Shown: positions 5,843 to 10,530 of the stretch, piece by piece
How the letters are laid out: each line of letters starts with the position of its first letter
How positions within the stretch are numbered: the first letter of the stretch is position 1
Assembly: GCA_021161625.1 (NCBI GenBank)
Contig: JAGHAG010000089.1
Location: 1-10,530, forward strand
From: Elusimicrobiota bacterium
GTDB lineage: Bacteria; CG03
Direction of reading: 5' to 3'
Length of the DNA stretch: 10,530 bases
Made by a program: the position numbers and the translations under genes
Notes under the pieces: generated by a model
The model's database searches: none
Seen by the model: only the letters and a program-made list of their open reading frames with translations
What the model was told of the DNA's origin: nothing

Positions 5843-7031
5843 CTTGAGAACTATTTTTATTTTTTTTTCTTTTGTTTTAATTTTTTCCTGTGCTAAAAAA
5901 ACTTCTGAAAAAAAAGAATATAAATACGAAGGTATCACTAAACCCGGAGATACAATTTATTCAATTTTTAAAAAATACAAAATTGCCTGGAAAGAAGGGG
6001 CAGTTGCAAATAAGGAACTAAAAAAAATCTTTAAAACATCTGATATCAGGACAGGATATTTTTACGAAATAACAATTTCAACAGACCTACATCTTCTTAA
6101 CTTTTCAATCTCACCAAGCCCTGAAATTAAATATTCTATAATAAAGACAACTTCGGGCTTTGTTGCAAAAAAAATAAAATTAAAACTCATAAAAAAAATT
6201 TTTGGAAAATCAGGAACCATAAATGACAATCTTTATAATTCAATGGTAAAGGCAGGAATTGACCCCTATTTCATAATGAATTATGCGGAAATTTTTGAAT
6301 CCCGAATTGACTTTCTCACAGAACCAAGAAAAGGGGACAGATTTTTTATTGTTTATGAAAAAATTTTCACAGAAAAGGGACAGGAAGTAACAAAAGGAAA
6401 AATTCTTGCAGGAAAATATGTTTTTTCAAGAAGAAAAAAAGAATACATTGCATTTGCTTTTCCAATAAATCGCACAACCTATTACTTTGACCCAAAGGGT
6501 TCATCCCTTTCAACCCAGTTTTTAAAAGCCCCTCTCCATTACAGAAGAATTTCCTCATACTTTTCCTACCGCAGGTTTCATCCGATTTTAAGATATGTTC
6601 GCCCGCACTTTGGAATTGACTATGCTGCACCAAGGGGAACTCCTATTTCATCAATAGGCGATGGAAAAGTCATTTTTGTGGGAAGAAATGGTGGATTTGG
6701 AAAACAGGTGAAAATAAAACACAACTCTATCTATGAGTCCTGGTACGGACATCTTTCAAGATATGCAAAAGGAATAAGAAGAGGCGTTTATGTGAAAAAA
6801 GGACAGGTCATTGGTTATGTTGGAGCCACAGGTCTTGCAACAGGACCACATCTTGATTTCAGAATAAAAAAACGCGGAAAATTTGTGAATTTTCTGAAAC
6901 TGAAACTACCACCGGCAAAAAAATTAAACAAAAAACAGATGGAAGAATTTAAAAAATTCAAAAAAAATTACTACCGGTACTTTGCGCTTTTGCAGATGTA
7001 TGGAAAATTTGAAGAAAATGCTTCTGATTGA
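5811..7031 (+). CDS. M23-family (MepM-like) murein endopeptidase, probable lipoprotein
   Basis: Probable envelope enzyme cutting peptidoglycan cross-links. From the ATG at 5811 it has 406 residues. A hydrophobic segment IFIFFSFVLIFSC ends at Cys27, a plausible lipobox. A LysM/OapA-like region follows (KPGDTIYSIFKKY, 44-56), then a Csd3/MepM-like middle domain (INDNLYNSMVKAGIDPYF, GDRFFIVYE), then the M23 domain: HFGID (H266, D270), YGHLS (H314), GPHLDF (H347, D349). The usual HxH is HxD here, so one zinc ligand would be Asp. The tail is basic and Lys-rich. The start is uncertain: ATG 5811 overlaps apgM by 32 bases; TTG 5844 would give a shorter and cleaner signal peptide (MRTIFIFFSF); neither has a clear ribosome site. 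The 3' end overlaps coaX. Confidence 0.85.
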   Translation: MQANLKNLVLDLRTIFIFFSFVLIFSCAKKTSEKKEYKYEGITKPGDTIYSIFKKYKIAWKEGAVANKELKKIFKTSDIRTGYFYEITISTDLHLLNFSISPSPEIKYSIIKTTSGFVAKKIKLKLIKKIFGKSGTINDNLYNSMVKAGIDPYFIMNYAEIFESRIDFLTEPRKGDRFFIVYEKIFTEKGQEVTKGKILAGKYVFSRRKKEYIAFAFPINRTTYYFDPKGSSLSTQFLKAPLHYRRISSYFSYRRFHPILRYVRPHFGIDYAAPRGTPISSIGDGKVIFVGRNGGFGKQVKIKHNSIYESWYGHLSRYAKGIRRGVYVKKGQVIGYVGATGLATGPHLDFRIKKRGKFVNFLKLKLPPAKKLNKKQMEEFKKFKKNYYRYFALLQMYGKFEENASD

Positions 7032-7788
7032 TTCGGGAAACACTTTTACAAAGTTCGGGATTTCTAAAAATGGGAAACTCCTTGAAATTTTGAATTTGAA
7101 AAATTCGTCGCTAACTTGTGAAAAACTTGAAAAAATTCTTTCAAAATCAAACTTTTGTGTTCTCTGTTCTGTAAGACCTGATATAACAAAACTGATAAAA
7201 AAAGTAAGCAAAAAGACAAAAACAAAAATTGAAGAATTGAACCTTAAGTTTTTCAAAAAATTGATAAAATACAAAACTCCCCAGACCCTTGGTTCAGATA
7301 GAATTGCAAATTTTCTGGGGGCAATATCAAAACAAAAACCCCCTTTAATAATAATTGACATAGGAAGTGCCATCACCTGCGATATTGTAAACAAAAAAGG
7401 GGAATTTTTAGGTGGATTTATCCTTCCCGGAGTTGAAATGTGCCTTGAAGCCCTTTACAAAAAAACTGCGCTTCTTCCACATCTCAAATTTCGCAAAATA
7501 AGAAAAATCTATGGAGACAAAACAAAAAATGCAATTCTACTGGGAGTTTTCAATGCTCTTACCGGTGGGATACAAAGATGTATCAGGGTCTTAAAAAGGA
7601 AATTTCCAGATGCAAAAGTTATTGTCACAGGTGGAGGATACCAGGTTTTCAAAAATGTCATTTCTTTCAAACACACCTACAGGAAAAATCTCACTCTTGA
7701 GGGGCTCTTATGTTTTGCTAAAATTTTGTATAATAAATCCCATAAACAGGATTTAAAAGGAGGCAATTATGGTAAAAGTTGCAATTAA
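7018..7788 (+). CDS. coaX: Type III pantothenate kinase
   Basis: Cytosolic kinase phosphorylating pantothenate, the first step of coenzyme A synthesis. The 256 residues from ATG 7018 fit the CoaX family. Motifs are MLLIDSGNT (1-9, with D5 in the phosphate loop), TLGSDR (90-95, GxDR pantothenate-binding motif), IIDIGSAITCD (112-122; the usual GTA is GSA), GEFLGGFILPG (128-138), TALLP (150-154), VTGGG and LTLEGL. I chose 7018 because family members begin almost directly with the DxGNT motif; ATG 7000 or TTG 6982 would add 6 or 12 residues. It overlaps the M23 gene by 14 bases and gap by 20, and its last codons contain the gap ribosome site. The overlap pattern argues for a single transcript. 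Confidence 0.93.
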   Translation: MLLIDSGNTFTKFGISKNGKLLEILNLKNSSLTCEKLEKILSKSNFCVLCSVRPDITKLIKKVSKKTKTKIEELNLKFFKKLIKYKTPQTLGSDRIANFLGAISKQKPPLIIIDIGSAITCDIVNKKGEFLGGFILPGVEMCLEALYKKTALLPHLKFRKIRKIYGDKTKNAILLGVFNALTGGIQRCIRVLKRKFPDAKVIVTGGGYQVFKNVISFKHTYRKNLTLEGLLCFAKILYNKSHKQDLKGGNYGKSCN

Positions 7789-8770
7789 TGGATTTGGAAG
7801 AATTGGTCGTCTTGTTTTAAAAGCAGGAATTAACTCAAAAGAACTTGATTTTGTTGCTGTAAATGATTTAACCTCTCCAGAAACTCTGGCACATCTTTTT
7901 AAGTATGACTCAACCTTTGGAATCTGGGATGGTGAAGTTAAAGCAGAAGGAGATTCCATTATTATAAATGGAAAAAAGATAAAGGTTCTGTCTGAGAAAA
8001 ATCCTGAAAACCTGCCCTGGAAAGATTTAGGGGTTGATATTGCAATTGAATCAACCGGAAGATTCAGAGAAAGGGAAAAAGCCGAAGCCCATATTAAGGC
8101 AGGGGCAAAAAAGGTTATTATCACTGCTCCTGCAAAAGGAGAGGACATCACAATTGTTATGGGCGTAAATGAGGAAAAATATGACCCAAAAAATCACTCA
8201 ATAATTTCAAATGCATCCTGCACAACAAACTGCTTCGCACCTGTTGTAAAGGTTATTATGGATAAATTTGGCATAAAAAAAGGTTTTATGACAACGATTC
8301 ATTCCTACACCAACGACCAAAATACTCTTGATGCCCCGCACAAGGATTTGAGACGAGCCCGCGCAGCCGCGGTTTCGATGATTCCGACAACGACCGGAGC
8401 CGCAAAAGCGATAGGAATCGTCATTCCCGAGATGAAGGGAAAACTGGACGGAATGGCTATCAGGGTTCCCACGCCTGATGCTTCCATCATTGATGCCGTT
8501 TTTCAGGTGGAAAAAGAAACATCTGTGGAGGAAGTCAACGCCGCTTTCAAGGAAGCAGCCGCTGGAAAACTTTCAAAATATCTTGAGGTCTCGGAAGTTC
8601 CTCTTGTTTCCCACGATTTTATTGGAAATTCAAAATCTTCAATTGTGGATGCTGAATTTACAAAAGTTTTTGGCGATTTAGTGAAAGTCCTTGCCTGGTA
8701 CGACAATGAATGGGGGTATTCCTGCAGAGTCATTGACCTTGCTGAATACATAATAAGCAAGGGACTCTAA
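7769..8770 (+). CDS. gap: Glyceraldehyde-3-phosphate dehydrogenase
   Basis: Cytosolic glycolytic enzyme oxidising glyceraldehyde-3-phosphate to 1,3-bisphosphoglycerate. It has 333 residues, the standard length. NGFGRIGR (7-14) is the dinucleotide-binding loop. D33 in VNDL suggests NAD rather than NADP. ASCTTNC (149-155) holds the catalytic C151, and H178 in TTIHSYTNDQ completes the pair. HKDLRRARAA (191-200), GMAIRVPTPD (228-237) and WYDNEWGYSCR (310-320) are typical. The ATG follows AGGAGG (7758-7763). Odd point: codons for about residues 175-266 are clearly more GC-rich than the rest (CGA/CGC Arg, GCG, TCG, CCG, ACG), with one 60-base line near 62% GC by hand count. Pgk follows after 15 bases. 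Confidence 0.98.
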   Translation: MVKVAINGFGRIGRLVLKAGINSKELDFVAVNDLTSPETLAHLFKYDSTFGIWDGEVKAEGDSIIINGKKIKVLSEKNPENLPWKDLGVDIAIESTGRFREREKAEAHIKAGAKKVIITAPAKGEDITIVMGVNEEKYDPKNHSIISNASCTTNCFAPVVKVIMDKFGIKKGFMTTIHSYTNDQNTLDAPHKDLRRARAAAVSMIPTTTGAAKAIGIVIPEMKGKLDGMAIRVPTPDASIIDAVFQVEKETSVEEVNAAFKEAAAGKLSKYLEVSEVPLVSHDFIGNSKSSIVDAEFTKVFGDLVKVLAWYDNEWGYSCRVIDLAEYIISKGL

Positions 8771-8785
8771 TAAAATGGAGGAAAA

Positions 8786-9943
8786 ATGAAAACAATAAAA
8801 CAGGTTGATTTCAAGGGCAAAAAAGTTTTTATAAGGGTTGATTTTAATGTCCCTGTTAAAGACGGAAAGGTTTCTGACAACACAAGAATTCTTGCACACC
8901 TTCAAACAATAAATTTTATTCTCAACCAATCTCCAAAAGCAGTAATTCTTGCAAGCCATCTTGGAAGACCAAAAGGAGAAAGAAAACCTGAACTTTCCTT
9001 AAAGGTTGTTGTTGGGGAGGTGGAAAATGCCCTTAACAGAAAAGTAATTTTTCTTGATGACTGTATTGGGGAGGAAATTAAAAAGAAGATAGAAAACTCA
9101 AATGGAGATGTTTTTCTTCTTGAAAATTTAAGATTTCACAAAGGGGAAGAAAAAAACGATGAAAATTTTGCAAGAGAACTTTCCTCCCTTGCAGACGTTT
9201 TTGTTCAGGATGCCTTTGCAGTTGTCCACAGAGCACACGCATCAACCGTGGGTATAACAAAACTTCTCCCCTCTTATGCAGGATTTTTGATTGAAAAAGA
9301 AGTTCAATATCTTTCAAATCTGCTTGAAAATCCTCAAAGACCTTTTGTTGCTGTTCTGGGTGGAGCAAAGGTTTCCACAAAAATCTCTGTTATAGAAAAT
9401 CTCCTTAAAAAAGTTGACAAACTCCTCATTGGCGGTGCAATGTCATATACAATTCTCAAAGCAAAAGGAATTCAAATCGGCTCCTCCCTATATGAAGAGG
9501 GATTTGTGGAAAAAGCAAAAGAATTTTTAAAAGAAGAAAAACTAATCCTCCCCTGTGACCATCTTGTAAGCAAATCCCTTAAAAACCCTGTTGAAACAAA
9601 AACTGTAAAAGAAATTCCTGACGGATTTTACGGGGTTGATATTGGTGATGAAACAATTAAACTTTATCATGAGAAAATAAAAAATGCAAAGACAATTTTC
9701 TGGAACGGTCCTCTTGGAATTTTTGAGGTTCCTGAATTCTCAAAAGGGACGGTTGCAATAGCAAAAAGTATTGCTGAAAGAACATCTGAAGGAGCGGTTT
9801 CTGTTGCAGGTGGAGGAGACAGTGTTTCTGCAATAAAAAAGGGAGGTTTTTTTGATAAATTTTCCCACATTTCAACAGGTGGTGGTGCTTCCTTAGAGTT
9901 TGTTGAGGGAAAAATTCTTCCCGGAATTGAGGTGTTAAAATGA
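8786..9943 (+). CDS. pgk: Phosphoglycerate kinase
   Basis: Cytosolic enzyme transferring phosphate from 1,3-bisphosphoglycerate to ADP, the step directly after GAPDH. The 385 residues are close to the usual 390-400. The N-terminal signature KKVFIRVDFNVPVKDG, the substrate-binding SHLGRPKGE, DAFAVVHRAHAS, the domain-linking LGGAKVSTK, IGGAMSYT, FWNGPLGIFE (nucleotide side) and the C-terminal VAGGGDS and STGGGASLEF are all intact. The ATG follows GGAGG (8777-8781) with four bases between. It ends in a 4-base ATGA overlap with secG. A tpiA gene, often found here, is absent. Confidence 0.98.
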   Translation: MKTIKQVDFKGKKVFIRVDFNVPVKDGKVSDNTRILAHLQTINFILNQSPKAVILASHLGRPKGERKPELSLKVVVGEVENALNRKVIFLDDCIGEEIKKKIENSNGDVFLLENLRFHKGEEKNDENFARELSSLADVFVQDAFAVVHRAHASTVGITKLLPSYAGFLIEKEVQYLSNLLENPQRPFVAVLGGAKVSTKISVIENLLKKVDKLLIGGAMSYTILKAKGIQIGSSLYEEGFVEKAKEFLKEEKLILPCDHLVSKSLKNPVETKTVKEIPDGFYGVDIGDETIKLYHEKIKNAKTIFWNGPLGIFEVPEFSKGTVAIAKSIAERTSEGAVSVAGGGDSVSAIKKGGFFDKFSHISTGGGASLEFVEGKILPGIEVLK

Positions 9944-10233
9944 TAACTTTTATAACTGTAATTCACATAATTGTTTCTGTTCTTTTGGTTCTGATAATTC
10001 TGCTTCAGGTAAGCAGGGGAGCAACAGGTTCTTCTTTTCTGGGCGGTTCTTCTGATTCTCTGTTTATGGGTCCTGAAGGGGACAGGTTTTTAAAAAAACT
10101 CGTTGTGATTTTTGGAATCATTTTTGTTGTAACCTCTGTTTCCCTGACAGGGCTCATTAAAAGCAGGGGTATAAAGTTTGAAAAAGCATCCCAGCTTCTA
10201 CCTGTCCAGCAGCAAAAAAGTGAAAACAAATAA
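9940..10233 (+). CDS. secG: Preprotein translocase subunit SecG
   Basis: Small inner-membrane subunit that assists the SecYEG channel in protein export. The 97 residues contain two membrane helices (about 2-23 and 49-70) joined by the family loop LLQVSRGATGSSFLGGSSDSLF, which has the conserved LLQ, Gly/Ser-rich and F-GG features. FLKKLVVIFGIIFVVTSVSL is typical of helix 2. The polar tail is short. The ATG overlaps the pgk stop by 4 bases and is served by GAGGTG (9929-9934) in the end of pgk, implying coupled translation. A tRNA-Leu lies 10 bases after the stop. Confidence 0.93.
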   Translation: MITFITVIHIIVSVLLVLIILLQVSRGATGSSFLGGSSDSLFMGPEGDRFLKKLVVIFGIIFVVTSVSLTGLIKSRGIKFEKASQLLPVQQQKSENK

Positions 10234-10243
10234 TTTAATCTGT

Positions 10244-10325
10244 GCCCGGGTGGTGGAACTGGCATACACGTACGTTTGAGGGGCGTATGGGGAAACCCTT
10301 GCGGGTTCGAATCCCGCCCCGGGCA
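10244..10325 (+). tRNA. tRNA-Leu (anticodon GAG)
   Basis: An 82-base type II tRNA. The acceptor GCCCGGG (10244-10250) pairs with CCCGGGC (10318-10324), with discriminator A at 10325; CCA is not encoded. The D arm has GTG/CAC. The anticodon stem TACGT/GCGTA (10271-10275, 10283-10287) closes a TTGAGGG loop with GAG at 10278-10280. The long variable arm has GGG-GAAA-CCC. The T arm is GCGGG/CCCGC around TTCGAAT (10301-10317). It reads CUC and CUU codons. It lies 10 bases after secG and is probably processed from the same transcript. Confidence 0.96.
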
Positions 10326-10337
10326 AAAATAAATGAC

Positions 10338-10361
10338 AAAGTGATAAAGTGACATGGAGAT
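10338..10361 (+). repeat. 8-base tandem tract A
   Basis: Three octamers read AAAGTGAT, AAAGTGAC and ATGGAGAT, followed by AAAGG. The pair AAAGTGAC-ATGGAGAT reappears, with C and T swapped at the unit ends, in tract B at 10426. Confidence 0.65.
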
Positions 10362-10367
10362 AAAGGT

Positions 10368-10390
10368 TGTAGCGGGCGATGTAAATCGCC
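10368..10390. repeat. TGTAG-NN hairpin, variant stem
   Basis: TGTAG, two bases (CG), then stem GGCGAT/ATCGCC with loop GTAA. It has the same leader and layout as the elements at 82-105 and 10398-10421, but an unrelated stem sequence. Confidence 0.6.
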
Positions 10391-10397
10391 AAAAGAA

Positions 10398-10421
10398 TGT
10401 AGTTGCAGACCCTTGGTCTGC
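10398..10421. repeat. TGTAG-NN hairpin, copy 2
   Basis: TGTAG, TT, then the perfect stem GCAGACC/GGTCTGC with loop CTT. The 17-base stem-loop is identical to that at 89-105. Confidence 0.75.
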
Positions 10422-10425
10422 TATA

Positions 10426-10465
10426 AAAGTGATATGGAGACAAGATGATAAGTAGACAAGTGAAA
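10426..10465 (+). repeat. 8-base tandem tract B
   Basis: Five octamers in exact register read AAAGTGAT, ATGGAGAC, AAGATGAT, AAGTAGAC and AAGTGAAA. The period here is 8, against 7 at the left end of the window. Confidence 0.65.
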
Positions 10466-10473
10466 AAGGGGAG

Positions 10474-10524
10474 AACCCCCTACTTAATCTCCCCCCTAAG
10501 AGGGGGGAGAAACAGAGGGGGGAT
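10474..10524. repeat. Nested C-run/G-run inverted repeat (right copy)
   Basis: The outer arms are AACCCCC (10474-10480) and GAGGGGGGATT near 10514-10524. The inner arms TCTCCCCCCT (10488-10497) and AGGGGGGAGA (10501-10510) pair perfectly around AAG. It has the same plan as 212-263. Confidence 0.7.
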
Positions 10525-10530
10525 TTTACC

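Larger units (their letters stand above)
10326..10530. repeat. Composite intergenic repeat cluster (right end)
   Basis: No gene is seen. In order there is an 8-base periodic purine-rich tract, two TGTAG-led hairpins, another 8-base tract and a nested C-run/G-run inverted repeat running almost to the window edge. The order of element types (periodic tract, hairpins, periodic tract, C-run repeat) parallels the left cluster. Confidence 0.75.

Noticed and set aside
6924..7394. 156-codon minus-strand frame across the M23 and coaX genes
   Set aside because: It is a shadow of two well-supported genes; its hydrophobic look comes from antisense of Lys/Glu-rich codons.
10244..10530. Integrated element at the tRNA-Leu 3' end
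   Set aside because: No second copy of the tRNA 3' end and no integrase are visible; the sequence after it is ordinary intergenic repeats of the kind seen at the left end.

Overview
The window is an AT-rich bacterial chromosome segment. Bacterial origin is supported by good Shine-Dalgarno sites, SecG, a lipoprotein-type signal peptide, an M23 murein peptidase and a type II tRNA-Leu. Coding strand usage is one-sided: every convincing gene is on the plus strand. The lipoprotein and murein peptidase point to a cell with peptidoglycan, and the metabolic genes fit a heterotroph, but I cannot name the phylum from the sequence. The dense hairpin and short-period repeats between genes resemble those of many uncultivated bacterial lineages.

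Layout. 1-291 is a composite repeat cluster. 292-4356 holds three genes: purine nucleoside phosphorylase, a large exonuclease of unusual architecture, and pyrimidine/thymidine phosphorylase. The first two are separated by a 350-base spacer full of hairpins; the last two overlap. 4357-4639 is a second repeat-rich spacer. 4640-10233 is a compact run of six genes, overlapping or almost touching: apgM, an M23 lipoprotein, coaX, gap, pgk and secG. A tRNA-Leu(GAG) follows 10 bases later. 10326-10530 is another composite repeat cluster sharing element families with the left end.

How the genes fit together. The first block looks like DNA or nucleoside salvage: the two phosphorylases split purine and pyrimidine nucleosides into bases and (deoxy)ribose-1-phosphate, and a nuclease sits between them. 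The second block carries three consecutive enzymes of lower glycolysis (GAPDH, PGK, phosphoglycerate mutase), the first step of coenzyme A synthesis, a cell-wall hydrolase and a Sec translocon subunit. tpiA, enolase and the deoB/deoC genes that would join the blocks are not in the window.

The most notable object is the 532-residue protein at 1434-3032. Its N-terminal, connector and C-terminal parts resemble RecJ. The RecJ DHH catalytic core is degenerate or absent, a complete DEDDh (DnaQ-type) exonuclease domain sits in its place, and the DHHA1 domain appears deleted. I read it as a catalytically dead RecJ scaffold carrying a 3'-5' exonuclease. I know of no described family with this layout.
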